Assembly: GCA_937951485.1 (NCBI GenBank)
Contig: CALEDJ010000032.1
Span: 90,512-154,511, forward strand
Origin: an uncultured bacterium
GTDB lineage: Bacteria; Hydrogenedentota; Hydrogenedentia; Hydrogenedentales; CAILVY01
Direction of reading: 5' to 3'
DNA length: 64,000 bases
The notes under the pieces were generated by a model. The model did not search any database. It saw only the letters and a program-made list of their open reading frames with translations, and was not told where the DNA came from. Shown in pieces: positions 46,990-55,847 of the stretch. Both the position numbers and the translations under genes were made by a program. Numbering within the stretch: the first letter of the stretch is position 1; each line of letters begins with the position of its first letter.

Positions 46990-49053
46990 ATGAAAGCGAA
47001 AAACCTGATTCCTTTCATCGTCATACTCGTCGTGTTGGCTGTGGCCGCCTATTGGATCAAAGGTGGCAAGCCGGTGCCGTCCATTATCGAGCAGACCCAA
47101 CTCGAAGCCTTAGCCCCGGAAGAACTCAGTGCAAAACAACTGGCGCGCCTGGAACTTTACGCCGGACCAAAACCGGATGAGAAGGTGATTCTGGAACGCG
47201 ACGGCGATGCCTGGCGCGCGGCAAGTCATTACAACGCACCGGTCAACGGCGACACGGTCAATGAATACCTTGAGAAACTGGTGAAGGTCAAGGGTGAATT
47301 CCGCACCACCGCCGAAGGCGAACGGTTGGCCCCCTACAGCCTGGGCGATGACCAGGCGTTCCACGTGGTCGCCTACAAATCCGGCGCAAACGATCCCGCC
47401 ATTCACGTGTTGGTGGGAAAAGCCCCCAATTTCCGCACTGTTTTCATGCGGCAAGCGGGAGATAACCGCGTCTTTGTCGAAGCGGTCAACCTCCGCCAGG
47501 ATGCCGGACTCTACGGCGACGATTTCGATCGCGCCCCCACGCCGGACAAATGGTTGAACAAAGACATCCTGAAACTGGACAAGGAAAAAATCACCAGAAT
47601 CGCCCTCAACATGCCCGACAAGCAACTCGTCTTTGAAAAACGCGAGAAACCCCGGCCCGAGCAAGCGCCGCAAGAAACCGGCGAAGGAGATGATGCACAG
47701 CCACCGGAACCCCCCATAGAATACGAATGGGTGCTTGCTTCGGGGGGACCGGGCGGCTCTCACAAAGAATCCGGATTGAACACCCTGTTGCAGCGATTCA
47801 CCGCACTCATGGCAAATACCGTCGTGGACCCCGAAAAGAAGGCGGAATGGGGGCTGGACCCCGCCTTGTTCAAGGCGGTGATCACAATGGAAGACGGGGA
47901 AGAAGTGGTGCTGGAGGGCGGACGGCCTGACCCGGCGGGCAGCGGCTATGTGCGTCTGGCAAGCGCCGATCAGGATTTCGTATATGAATTGAGCAAATTC
48001 ACCTTCGAGGGGATCTTCCCCAAAGGTTCGGACCTCTTTGACCTGCCCGCCTTGAGTCTCGACCGTGAAAAAATTCAACGCATCGAGATAAGCCGTCCCG
48101 AAGGACGCATTGTCGTCAGCAAGGACGGTCATGACTGGACGGTGACCGAACCCGCCCTTGATCTCAACCCCCAACGGACTACCCTTTCCTCCCTCACCAC
48201 CGGGGTGGCGTCATGGCGACCGGGCGACTACGCCGACGCCGGCGCTGATACGGGCGAATTCAATACCACCGTTTCCATCACCGGCGAGGGAATCGCACAT
48301 ACCATCGCCGTCGCCGGCGATGCCAGGAGCGTTGACGGCGTGTATGCGCGCCTGGATGATGCCGGGATGACGCTGGTCATGAACCGCACTGACGCCAACA
48401 GAATTCTCTTGCGCCCACGCGACCTCTTTGAACTGAAACTGCTCGATTTCGACGAGGACGATGTCATCGGCGTTGAAATCCAGGATGGCGAAACCGCCTT
48501 TTCGCTCGCACGCGAAGGAGACAAATGGACGCTGATGACGCAGGATGGCGTTTTCGACGCTGACGCCGACAAGTGCGACGAATTTCTTTTCAAAGTTTCG
48601 GAATTCCAGGTGCATGACATCCTGGCCGATGTGGACCCTGCGTCGTGGCAGGCACATTCCTCCATCACGCTGGCGTTCGCGGATAAAGAACCACTTCGCT
48701 GCGCTTTCAGCGCGGAAAAGAACGGCGTCTATTACATGAACGCCCCCGGCAAACCCTACACGTTCAGCCTGACAGATACCGCCATGGCCGAATTACGCCA
48801 AGATTTCGCCGCGTTGCGCACGCCGAAACTGCCCCCGGAAACCCCGGCCGCAGAGGAACCGTCCACTACCGAAGAACCCCCAACGGACGCGCCTGTCCAT
48901 GATGCTGAGGCGGCATCCGGGGAGTCTGCCGATGTCCCTGCGGAATTTGATCCGGTGATTCTGCTCGACTCCCCTGCAGAAGGTGATTCGGACGATGACG
49001 CGCCGGCGGAACAGTCGCCTGAATCCGGGGAACCCGCAGAACCCGCATCATGA
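46990..49053 (+). CDS. DUF4340-domain membrane protein
   Basis: The 687-residue protein has an N-terminal membrane anchor (about residues 4-22), then repeated beta-rich blocks of the DUF4340 kind. In each block a predicted ligand region such as KEKITRIALNMPDKQLVFEK, REKIQRIEISRPEGRIVVSKDG or EDDVIGVEIQDGETAFSLAREGDKW recurs (quoted in part). A long acidic, Pro/Glu-rich tail runs from about 620 to 687 without a membrane helix. It follows the GldF-GldG fusion by 38 bp. This ATPase-permease-GldG-DUF4340 order is seen in related phyla. Function unknown, presumably tied to the transporter. Confidence 0.85.
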   Translation: MKAKNLIPFIVILVVLAVAAYWIKGGKPVPSIIEQTQLEALAPEELSAKQLARLELYAGPKPDEKVILERDGDAWRAASHYNAPVNGDTVNEYLEKLVKVKGEFRTTAEGERLAPYSLGDDQAFHVVAYKSGANDPAIHVLVGKAPNFRTVFMRQAGDNRVFVEAVNLRQDAGLYGDDFDRAPTPDKWLNKDILKLDKEKITRIALNMPDKQLVFEKREKPRPEQAPQETGEGDDAQPPEPPIEYEWVLASGGPGGSHKESGLNTLLQRFTALMANTVVDPEKKAEWGLDPALFKAVITMEDGEEVVLEGGRPDPAGSGYVRLASADQDFVYELSKFTFEGIFPKGSDLFDLPALSLDREKIQRIEISRPEGRIVVSKDGHDWTVTEPALDLNPQRTTLSSLTTGVASWRPGDYADAGADTGEFNTTVSITGEGIAHTIAVAGDARSVDGVYARLDDAGMTLVMNRTDANRILLRPRDLFELKLLDFDEDDVIGVEIQDGETAFSLAREGDKWTLMTQDGVFDADADKCDEFLFKVSEFQVHDILADVDPASWQAHSSITLAFADKEPLRCAFSAEKNGVYYMNAPGKPYTFSLTDTAMAELRQDFAALRTPKLPPETPAAEEPSTTEEPPTDAPVHDAEAASGESADVPAEFDPVILLDSPAEGDSDDDAPAEQSPESGEPAEPAS

Positions 49054-49790
49054 ATGCTGGAGGATGGAGTTTCTATTCAGAGGCTCCTGCAAAACCTGCC
49101 GGGATATGGGCGTCCCGCCCATGAAACACGGGCAGGATGCCCGTACCACGCTGGATAGCATCAGGTTCCTCAGGAGTCTCTTCTGGCAACAATTCAGCCA
49201 CCCGACGCAACCATTACTCATCGCCCTGTCATTGCAAGTCTCTCACCGCCTTCGGCGGCGATTCGCCGAAGAAAGGAAACGCACTCTCTTGGCAATACAA
49301 CAATCTGAATCTCCCCGCCAACCCTGAATCCTCGTCATGGCTGGCGAAGCGGCGCAGTGCGCCGCTGGGCGAAGCGATCCGAGACACATTGGCCATCCAT
49401 ATTGCTGCGCGACGCTACGCTTCGCTAGCCATGGCTGGGAGCAGGAGTGTGGATTCTTATTCTGAGGAACCGTGAGAAATGGCAAGCAGTCAAAGTCACG
49501 GCATCCTGCCGCGTGTTATCCCAAACAGGGTGAGGGATACACACCAATCAAACGGTGCACGATATAAAAATGGAAAGCCGGCCCTTCAAGGACCGGCCTT
49601 CCTTTTTGAGTCCTGCAGCATGCACCGCACGTGTTATGTCTTAAGGCACGCTTCGATAAGCATTCTCCGCCAAAACGGCGTCATTTTGTCAAGATCAGGG
49701 TGTGTGGAAAAGGTTGTTCCTTTGCGCGCAAACGGGCAACACCCACCATTTCGTGATGCCGGCATCAACCATGCCCATTCCATAAATGCC
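49054..49790. other. 737-bp intergenic region with hairpins, no gene recognised
   Basis: It holds a 13-bp imperfect hairpin at 49108-49142 (GGGCGTCCCGCCC with GGGCAGGATGCCC, loop ATGAAACAC) and further GC-rich palindromes near 49245-49270 and 49355-49375. A clear terminator lies at 49572-49607. Two plus-strand frames cover parts of 49137-49475 but show no family pattern. The repeats look like accumulated intergenic elements. Confidence 0.6.
49572..49607 (+). terminator. Rho-independent terminator
   Basis: GGAAAGCCGG, then CCCTTCAAGGA, then CCGGCCTTCC forms a 9-10 bp GC-rich stem followed by TTTTT on the plus strand. An A/T stretch (ATATAAAAAT) lies before it, so it could also work on the minus strand. 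It is over 500 bp after the DUF4340 gene, so it may end a separate short RNA. Confidence 0.8.
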
Positions 49791-50699
49791 TCAGGGTATC
49801 ATATCGTACATCGCAAACAATTGCGACCATGTCGTGCAGATGGGGAATGCGCCGGGATAGCGGACAAATTCGACATGCCCGTCGAGATAGAGCACATTCC
49901 CGCCTCCCGGCACGTGGTTGGCATACGTTCTTCCATTTGAGGCAATATCCGCAGACAATTCATCGTGCATGATCGGAATAGCGCTTTGCGCTTTGGCGGA
50001 TGCGGCCGGATTGTTGATGTCGGTAATGAAGAAGCGTTCAATCCCCTCGCGCAGGCGGAACACCCGTTTCCCGGAACTCAACTCCCAATCCTCATTCAAT
50101 CCCTGCTCAGACGGGGCGGACGCCAGGACGCTCAACTTTCCAAAAAACGTGATTACATCGGGCAATGCCAGCAACGCAAACAGTTCCGTGAAATTCGATG
50201 TGACAACATTGAGTTGCGTGGGGTCCAGCAGGTAATGCTCCGGCTGCAACGCCCACGAATAGTAGATATACGAAACATATTTGATATTGCAGGGGCAGAT
50301 GCCGCTGTCGGGATTGTTGGGATCGCAGCGCCACGGCGCGCCCTTGGCGTAATCTCCGATTTCAGGGTCGGATGGGCACAGCATGATGTTAAGGTCCGTC
50401 AGATATTCCGGATAAACCGCCGGGCCGAAGGGCACCCACATTTCCTCTAACACAAAGTCCTGCGCGGGATAGCCGGCGCATTCCCCGATACGCGTGCGTA
50501 CGGGGGGGTACAGTTGTCCCTTCGACTCATTGCTGTACATCTTGAAAACCAGGCCCCATTGCTTAAGATTGTTCTGGCAACTGGAGCGCCGGGCCGCTTC
50601 ACGCGCCCGGGCCAGGGCGGGCAGCAAGATCGCCGCCAGGATGCCGATGATGGCGATTACGACCAGCAATTCGATAAGAGTGAATCCTTTGCGAGTCAT
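49791..50699 (-). CDS. DUF1559-type pseudopilin (prepilin-like) protein
   Basis: The 302-residue product has a type IV prepilin leader, [18 protein letters not shown], with the cleavage Gly-Phe followed by a membrane helix to about residue 25. It then has the DUF1559-like pattern [32 protein letters not shown], and the end signature [15 protein letters not shown] (quoted in part). Such proteins are especially common in Planctomycetes-like bacteria, often secreted by type II-like systems. AAAGGA lies 8 nt before the ATG. Its promoter at 50945-50973 faces that of tetR. Confidence 0.92.
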   Translation of the reverse strand: MTRKGFTLIELLVVIAIIGILAAILLPALARAREAARRSSCQNNLKQWGLVFKMYSNESKGQLYPPVRTRIGECAGYPAQDFVLEEMWVPFGPAVYPEYLTDLNIMLCPSDPEIGDYAKGAPWRCDPNNPDSGICPCNIKYVSYIYYSWALQPEHYLLDPTQLNVVTSNFTELFALLALPDVITFFGKLSVLASAPSEQGLNEDWELSSGKRVFRLREGIERFFITDINNPAASAKAQSAIPIMHDELSADIASNGRTYANHVPGGGNVLYLDGHVEFVRYPGAFPICTTWSQLFAMYDMIP

Positions 50700-50844
50700 G
50701 TTAACATTCCTTTAGATGGTTGGCGGGCCTGGCATTTGAAAAATGGACGCCATCACGCGATCCGCTTCCACGGCCTGATTGGCTGCGTTCAGCGTGCAGC
50801 GCCTTGGATGCAGCAGCCTCCATTCCACAAATACTGCCCACAGG

Positions 50845-50873
50845 TTGATTTGAGCGCAAAACCCGTTTATACT
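50845..50873 (+). promoter_or_regulatory. Promoter of tetR
   Basis: TTGATT (50845-50850) and TATACT (50868-50873) are 17 bases apart on the plus strand. The first operator arm starts within the -10 box (50871), so bound repressor would block the start. The leader to ATG 50974 would be about 94 nt. Confidence 0.7.
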
Positions 50874-50891
50874 ATCAAACGATCGATCGAA
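50871..50891 (+). promoter_or_regulatory. Operator arm 1 (TetR-type)
   Basis: ACTATCAAACGATCGATCGA and one more base. The arm contains the palindrome CGATCGATCG. It pairs with arm 2 at 50920-50940 at 19 of 21 positions when inverted. Confidence 0.75.
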
Positions 50892-50919
50892 ACGCAATGA
50901 CAAGCACACAACCCTTCCA

Positions 50920-50940
50920 TTCGAACGATCGATTGATAGT
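50920..50940 (-). promoter_or_regulatory. Operator arm 2 (TetR-type)
   Basis: On the minus strand this reads ACTATCAATCGATCGTTCGA plus one base, the near copy of arm 1 in the opposite orientation. It begins 5 bases after the -10 of the minus-strand promoter, the mirror of arm 1 at the tetR promoter. Confidence 0.75.
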
Positions 50941-50944
50941 GCCT

Positions 50945-50973
50945 ATGATACTGGTTTCCACGGATAAAGTCAA
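50945..50973 (-). promoter_or_regulatory. Promoter of the DUF1559 pseudopilin gene
   Basis: On the minus strand TTGACT (50968-50973) and TATCAT (50945-50950) are 17 bases apart. The -35 box abuts the tetR ATG at 50974. The transcript would carry about 240 nt before the gene's ATG at 50699. Confidence 0.65.
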
Positions 50974-51660
50974 ATGAAAAACAACGGCCAAGAAGAGCGC
51001 AGCCCCGGTGCCGACCGCATCGTCCAGATTGCCACGGCCCTGTTCGCCGAACATGGGTTTCACGGGGTTTCCACACGGGAGATCGCCGCGGCGACAGGCC
51101 TGAGCGTGGCCACCGTCCATCACCATGTCGGATCCAAGCGTGAACTGTATCTGAAGGTGTACAAGAGCCTGTTGGACGCGGCTGAATCGTTCTTTCACGA
51201 TATCGTGGCGCAGGTGGAGACGGCCGACCTGCAGGACCCGCAAGTGCGCGCGCAACTGCCGACGAAACTGATAGACAGTTTTGTGGACCTGGTGGCCAGG
51301 AACCCCGTGTGGTCGCGGTTATTTGTTCGGCAATGGCTCGACAAACCCGAAGAACTGATGAATGTCGAGGCGGATTTGTCGTTGCCCCTCTATCGCAAAC
51401 TCCATGAAATGCTCCTGGTCGCCCAGGAGGCGGGGATCATTCACTTGACGGCGGACCCGTGGCTGCTCATGCGCAGCGTGGAGTGGCTGGTGTACGGCTA
51501 TTTCACTGCGGGCACGTTTTACTGGGACCAGTGGCGCTCGGACCCGCTCGCCGAGGGGAATCTGAACAGGTTCAAGGCGTTCATGCGCGAATATATTTTC
51601 CGTATGCTGAATGTCGCCCCCGCCGACATGATCTCTGCTTCTCTCAACCATCCTGACTAG
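50974..51660 (+). CDS. TetR/AcrR-family transcriptional repressor
   Basis: The 228-residue product has a normal TetR N-terminal DNA-binding domain. It has RIVQIATALFAEHGFHGVSTREIAAATGLSVATVHHHVGSKRELYLKVY (quoted in pieces), with the recognition helix in VATVHHHVGSK. A ligand-binding helical domain (about 75-215) follows, including a CecR/YbjK-like FVDLVARNPVWSRLF part. Paired operators 50871-50940 sit within its own promoter and mirror the pseudopilin promoter, so it probably represses both genes. Its stop codon shares CTAG with the convergent gene. Confidence 0.92.
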   Translation: MKNNGQEERSPGADRIVQIATALFAEHGFHGVSTREIAAATGLSVATVHHHVGSKRELYLKVYKSLLDAAESFFHDIVAQVETADLQDPQVRAQLPTKLIDSFVDLVARNPVWSRLFVRQWLDKPEELMNVEADLSLPLYRKLHEMLLVAQEAGIIHLTADPWLLMRSVEWLVYGYFTAGTFYWDQWRSDPLAEGNLNRFKAFMREYIFRMLNVAPADMISASLNHPD

Positions 51661-53480
51661 CGGTGGACCTCGTGCCGGGTCCGTGCCGGCCGCCAGACCA
51701 GCATCAGGACCAACACGAACATGCTCAACAGCCCATCAGTCAAGAATCCGGAACTTATTTGTCCCTGTGCCGCCGGATTGCAGCACAGAAATGGCGTAAA
51801 ATAGCCGGTTCCTTCCAGAAATACCACACAGCGCTGAGACTCCGCCGCGATCACCAGCAAGTCCCAATACGTTTCGTATGCGTCAGGTCTGAACTGAATC
51901 GGGACATCCAGACATTCACCCCCTGGTATCGAGAAATCTCTGCCGTCGCCAAGACTGAAAACGGAACCATCCCGCAGGAAAAGCGTCCCCGACAAATCGC
52001 CGTTACCGTCGTTACACACCCTGATCGTCTTGATGGAAGATTTCCGTACAGGTTTCCAGCCAAATGACAATGTATTATCTGTGCCTGGCGCCACCCGTAG
52101 GATGCCCTCGCCTTCCCCCTCGCCCTCGCCTTCCCCTTCGCCCTCGCCTTCACCTACACCTTCGCCTTCACCCTCGCCTTCCCCTTCGCCCTCGCCTTCG
52201 CCTTCGCCCTCGCCCTCGCCTTCACCTTCGCCCTCGCCTTCCCCTTCGCCCTCGCCTTCACCTTCGCCCTCGCCTTCGCCCTCACCTTCGCCTTCACCTT
52301 CGCCTTCGCCCTCACCTTCGCCTTCACCCTCGCCCTCGCCTTCCGGTTCGCCTTCAGTAATGGAAATCACATCCAGAAAGACCTTGTCCGTGGTGATGCT
52401 CTGTAATTCGTCTTCAATGACGCACCAATACCATCCCGTATCTTCGGGAACAAGCGGACCCAAAGAAAATGCAGGCGCATACTGAGGCAGCGGGAAGTCA
52501 TCCTTCCACCATTGGTATCGCAGGGCGCCGAGACCGCCGATGACTTCGACCCGGAATTGATGCGATGCGCCTTCCCTATACGCGCCGCCCGCCGGACTGC
52601 GGCGAATCTGCATTGGATAGACCACCAACAGTTCCGCCACCTCGGAATTCAGCGCGATCTTGTCATCCCTGACCTCGCACCAGTATTGCCCCGAGTCGCC
52701 TGGAAGAAGGATGGGCAAACTGAGCGTGGATGCATCGTTTCCTGTTTGTTTACCATCCTTGAACCAGCGATAATGCACCGGACCGATATTGCCGGTGGCT
52801 TCCACTTCAAAAACATGCGAATCCCCGGCATATTTTCTTGCGCCTTCGGGATGACGGATGATTTCCAGCGTGCAATCACAGCAGGGGAGGGTCAGCGGGG
52901 TGACATCGCGGTCCATCGCCGCCGCCACAAAAGCGTCAAAATCGCCGCATACCGCGTCATATTCCTCTCGGTTGCTGAAGCCATCCCCGTCCAGGTCGCC
53001 ATCGCCCCGCAACAAATGCCCCAATGTCAGGTTGTAATTGGCAAGATTGATTTTGATTCCAGCGCGCGCGTCGAGTTCGCTCACCATGTTGTTCACCCAG
53101 ACCGGCTCCGCAATCGTGAATACCGCAGCGGCATAGCGTTCATATTCATCACAGGTGAATCCGTAAATCAGATTAAGCAGCGTGCATTGAAGCGGGGTGA
53201 GGGTGTTGTCCTGTTGCACCCGGGTATGGTTGTATAGATACACCGTCCCGATGAACGTGTGGTGAGGCGCACTGCTGTCTCGGAGGATGGCATCCAGGAG
53301 TCGCAATTGCGCCCGGGACACAATGCCGCTTTGGGCAAAATCATGCGTATTGGGGTCATAGGGCGGCACATGGTCATCCGCCGCCATGATGCGCAGATAG
53401 GCTGCTTCGATATTCATGTCCAGCCCTGCAGCGCCACCCGACACCACCAGCACACTCATCACGAGGCCAAGCGTCCGCAT
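51657..53480 (-). CDS. Secreted Ig-like protein with a long Glu-Gly repeat and C-terminal membrane anchor
   Basis: The 607-residue protein has a signal peptide (residues 1-18), a unique helical region, and a calcium-loop-like [16 protein letters not shown] (about 165-180). Two Ig-like domains follow (YRWFKDG...[17 protein letters not shown]...[10 protein letters not shown]), then a run of about 40 Glu-Gly pairs (from about 375 to 460), a beta domain of the ASH kind ([15 protein letters not shown]) and a C-terminal membrane helix followed by [11 protein letters not shown]. The helix plus basic end looks like a C-terminal sorting tail. ATG 53480 follows GGGGAGG by 7 nt. Confidence 0.88.
   Translation of the reverse strand: MRTLGLVMSVLVVSGGAAGLDMNIEAAYLRIMAADDHVPPYDPNTHDFAQSGIVSRAQLRLLDAILRDSSAPHHTFIGTVYLYNHTRVQQDNTLTPLQCTLLNLIYGFTCDEYERYAAAVFTIAEPVWVNNMVSELDARAGIKINLANYNLTLGHLLRGDGDLDGDGFSNREEYDAVCGDFDAFVAAAMDRDVTPLTLPCCDCTLEIIRHPEGARKYAGDSHVFEVEATGNIGPVHYRWFKDGKQTGNDASTLSLPILLPGDSGQYWCEVRDDKIALNSEVAELLVVYPMQIRRSPAGGAYREGASHQFRVEVIGGLGALRYQWWKDDFPLPQYAPAFSLGPLVPEDTGWYWCVIEDELQSITTDKVFLDVISITEGEPEGEGEGEGEGEGEGEGEGEGEGEGEGEGEGEGEGEGEGEGEGEGEGEGEGEGEGEGEGEGEGVGEGEGEGEGEGEGEGEGILRVAPGTDNTLSFGWKPVRKSSIKTIRVCNDGNGDLSGTLFLRDGSVFSLGDGRDFSIPGGECLDVPIQFRPDAYETYWDLLVIAAESQRCVVFLEGTGYFTPFLCCNPAAQGQISSGFLTDGLLSMFVLVLMLVWRPARTRHEVHR
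52103..52350 (-). repeat. Glu-Gly-coding 6-nt microsatellite
   Basis: About 40 tandem hexamers alternate GAAGGC, GAGGGC and GAGGGG variants on the minus strand, coding Glu-Gly pairs. One unit reads Gly-Val-Gly. The synonymous variation suggests selection on the protein repeat as well as slippage. The length probably varies between strains. Confidence 0.9.
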
Positions 53481-53655
53481 CCTCTTACCTCCCCTGAAAA
53501 ACAACCCCGGAAAAACCACCTCTCCACGCCATTTTCATACCCGACAATCCACAAAGGTTCCCGAAAAAAGCCGGATTTGCACAGTATGCTGGACATACCC
53601 ATGTGAAAATTCATGGCATCCTGCATCTTTGCTGCTCCTGCTGTACCGGGCAAAG

Positions 53656-54393
53656 TCAGAGGTCAACCCCACAAGCGCACAAAGCCTCTTCTGCAATGCC
53701 CGCCCAATTTCGGTTGGCGGCGGGACTGGCCGGACTGGGGTGGGGGATGCGGCCGATGGTCCCGCGATAGTTGATTAATGCGGCGCGGATGCGCGCCTCG
53801 GCGAAATGGCCCACGCCAATGACAAAGCCGGGCCGGCAATAGTCAACGACGGCACGCAACGCACGGTCGCATGCCGCAAATAGTGGTTCGCGTTCTCGCG
53901 CGGGGAGTTTGTCGGGAGTGAAGTTGCGTCCACCGCTTTCCATAAAGCACAAGGGACAGTAATTGTACACGAAGAATCGGGAAAAAAATTGCTCCGGCTC
54001 GCTGTAGCGTTGCTTTGCCCACCCCCAAAGGCGTGCGCCGCTTACCTCACTCCGAGGACAAGCGAAACCGAGCACGGACCGCTTGGGATGTTCGTTCTCC
54101 GGGCGTCCCACCGGGGCTTCAATGCCCATCCAGTCCCGCACCATCGCGACATCGCCGAACGGCACGCCGGTTTGCGCCATGCCATATGGGCCGGGATTCA
54201 TGCCGATCAAGAGGATTTCCTTCGGAGCGCCCCCGAACTTCTCCAGGTAAATGCGATGCGGTTCCCAGGCATAAACGAGCGGACTATAGACATGCGTAAT
54301 CGGCGGTCCGAAACGGAGGTCTTTTGTCTCCGCCGCCAGATGGGCGGCTGTCTTCACAAGAGGATCACGGGCAGGGACTGCCTCGGAATTCAT
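53656..54393 (-). CDS. SMUG1-like uracil-DNA glycosylase
   Basis: The 245-residue product contains the SMUG family motif 1, LIGMNPGPYGMAQTGVPFGD, and motif 2, PHPSPASPAANRNW, which together bind and excise uracil. YNYCPLCFMESGGRNFTPDKL is also a family feature. SMUG1 was first known from animals but occurs in some bacteria. It would create abasic sites for exonuclease III at 17 kb. It overlaps the TPR gene by 4 bp (ATGA), suggesting a shared transcript from the strong promoter at 55531-55559. Confidence 0.92.
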   Translation of the reverse strand: MNSEAVPARDPLVKTAAHLAAETKDLRFGPPITHVYSPLVYAWEPHRIYLEKFGGAPKEILLIGMNPGPYGMAQTGVPFGDVAMVRDWMGIEAPVGRPENEHPKRSVLGFACPRSEVSGARLWGWAKQRYSEPEQFFSRFFVYNYCPLCFMESGGRNFTPDKLPAREREPLFAACDRALRAVVDYCRPGFVIGVGHFAEARIRAALINYRGTIGRIPHPSPASPAANRNWAGIAEEALCACGVDL

Positions 54394-55460
54394 TTGGCGG
54401 GCCGTTTTCGTTGCGACGATTTTTTCTTTGCGGCAGTACGCTTCGATTTCGGGGCCGCTTTCGGCGTCTTGCGCGTTGAGTTCGATTTTGTTTCCGGCGC
54501 GTTTGATTTTGCGCGCTGCGCAGAGGGGGCCGCAGCCGCTTCCTGTCTCATGGCCACAAATGGATCGACGGGCGGGATGGGCAGCAGTTCCGCATCCGGG
54601 TCTTCGGTTTCCGTCTTCAATGGCGTTTCCGGCACAAAATGCGTTCGGATGTCGTTATACCTGTAAAACGGGTCCGCCGGTTCACCTGTGTCACCCGTTT
54701 GCTGCAGCGCCGCTTGGGCAGATTCCGCCATTTGCAGGCGGGCAATGTCTGCAGAAGCCAGATGGGCGAAGCGGGATTCCGGCGCGCGGTAGAGCAATTC
54801 CTGAAGCAGCATAATCGCCTTGGGATAATCGTTCAGATTATGCTCTTCAATTTTCGCCAACTGGTAGGTGGCCTCCGCCCACGCGCGCATCTGAGAGTGG
54901 AACCGTTCGCGAATCTCTTGCAGAATCGTGGCCGCCTCCACGTAGCGATCCTCCGACTTGAGCAGGCGCGCCGCCTCGAACAACGCGTTCACCTGGTTGT
55001 CGGGATAATTCCGATACATGCTGATGGCGCCGTCAATATCGCCGCGCAGGGCGAGTTTCCGGGCGGCAGCGAACTCCGAAGGGTCCTCGATAATCGCGCT
55101 GAACGGCCCGATATGGTCCACCGTCCGCATTGCCAGCGAATTGACGACGGTGAAAGTGTAATACGTGACGGGGACCACCCAGAACACAATCCCCCAACTG
55201 ATTACGGTCGTCTTGCGGATGTCGGCGGCGTTTTCATACAGCGCGAATACGATCATCAGGTACACCGTAAACATGCCCAGCCACAGCATCAATGCCACAG
55301 GAAATGGAACGGACTCATTCTTGCGCGTCCAGTAACGCTTCAGCAGCATGCCGGCGCAGGTCAATCCCGTCACCGCAAGTAGAAAAACCAACACTTCTCC
55401 CGCTTGCGGCGGCCCTGGAAAGTAACTTGCCCAGTCAATGCGTTCCTGGAATTGGTTCAT
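54390..55460 (-). CDS. Membrane TPR-like protein with a lysine-rich tail
   Basis: The 356-residue product has three membrane segments at about residues 22-41, 52-73 and 82-103. It then has TPR-like helices (about 130-240; for example AARLLKSEDRYVEAATILQEIRERF, quoted in part) and a long, disordered, strongly basic tail (APKSKRTAAKKKSSQRKRPAK region). No enzymatic motif is seen. The basic tail could bind nucleic acid or phospholipid, which is inference. ATG 55460 is used because the longer frame to 55568 would cross the promoter. Confidence 0.75.
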   Translation of the reverse strand: MNQFQERIDWASYFPGPPQAGEVLVFLLAVTGLTCAGMLLKRYWTRKNESVPFPVALMLWLGMFTVYLMIVFALYENAADIRKTTVISWGIVFWVVPVTYYTFTVVNSLAMRTVDHIGPFSAIIEDPSEFAAARKLALRGDIDGAISMYRNYPDNQVNALFEAARLLKSEDRYVEAATILQEIRERFHSQMRAWAEATYQLAKIEEHNLNDYPKAIMLLQELLYRAPESRFAHLASADIARLQMAESAQAALQQTGDTGEPADPFYRYNDIRTHFVPETPLKTETEDPDAELLPIPPVDPFVAMRQEAAAAPSAQRAKSNAPETKSNSTRKTPKAAPKSKRTAAKKKSSQRKRPAK

Positions 55461-55847
55461 CGTCTTCCGGTCAACCTCCTCGGGTGCGGCCTCATGCCAC
55501 CTGCATGTGTGACAAACACCCCCGTAATCAAGTATAAGCGCAAACGGCTGCAGCGTCAAACCTCTCACTGACGTCCGCGAAATGGCTATTCAATGCCGTC
55601 AACGTCAAGAAATCCGACAGTAACCACCCAGGCGCAAAGAACCGATCCGTTGCGCAGATGCCTGCATAAGCAGTTGAACCACGCAAATCCCCCATTGGGC
55701 ATTCGACAACGCTGCGAATTGTGCCGGCAACGCGAGCGTCTCCGCCCGCACGCACAGTGGCCTCGGCGCTTCGATATCTTCGGTAAATACGCAAAGACGC
55801 GCGGCCCCGCCACCGCCAAAGGAGGCGGATACCCGGAGCGCGCATCA
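55461..55847. other. Intergenic region holding a strong minus-strand promoter
   Basis: Apart from the promoter at 55531-55559, no gene or clear repeat is seen. The very long plus-strand frame starting here lies antisense to the sugar-kinase genes and is a shadow. Confidence 0.55.
55531..55559 (-). promoter_or_regulatory. Strong sigma-70-type promoter for the TPR/SMUG1 genes
   Basis: On the minus strand TTGACG (55554-55559) and TATACT (55531-55536) are 17 bases apart. The start would be near 55524 with a leader of about 65 nt. Confidence 0.75.

Noticed and set aside
52030..52485. Plus-strand Pro-Ser repeat protein
   Set aside because: It is the reverse reading of the Glu-Gly hexamer tract of the minus-strand gene, which has a signal peptide and ribosome site.
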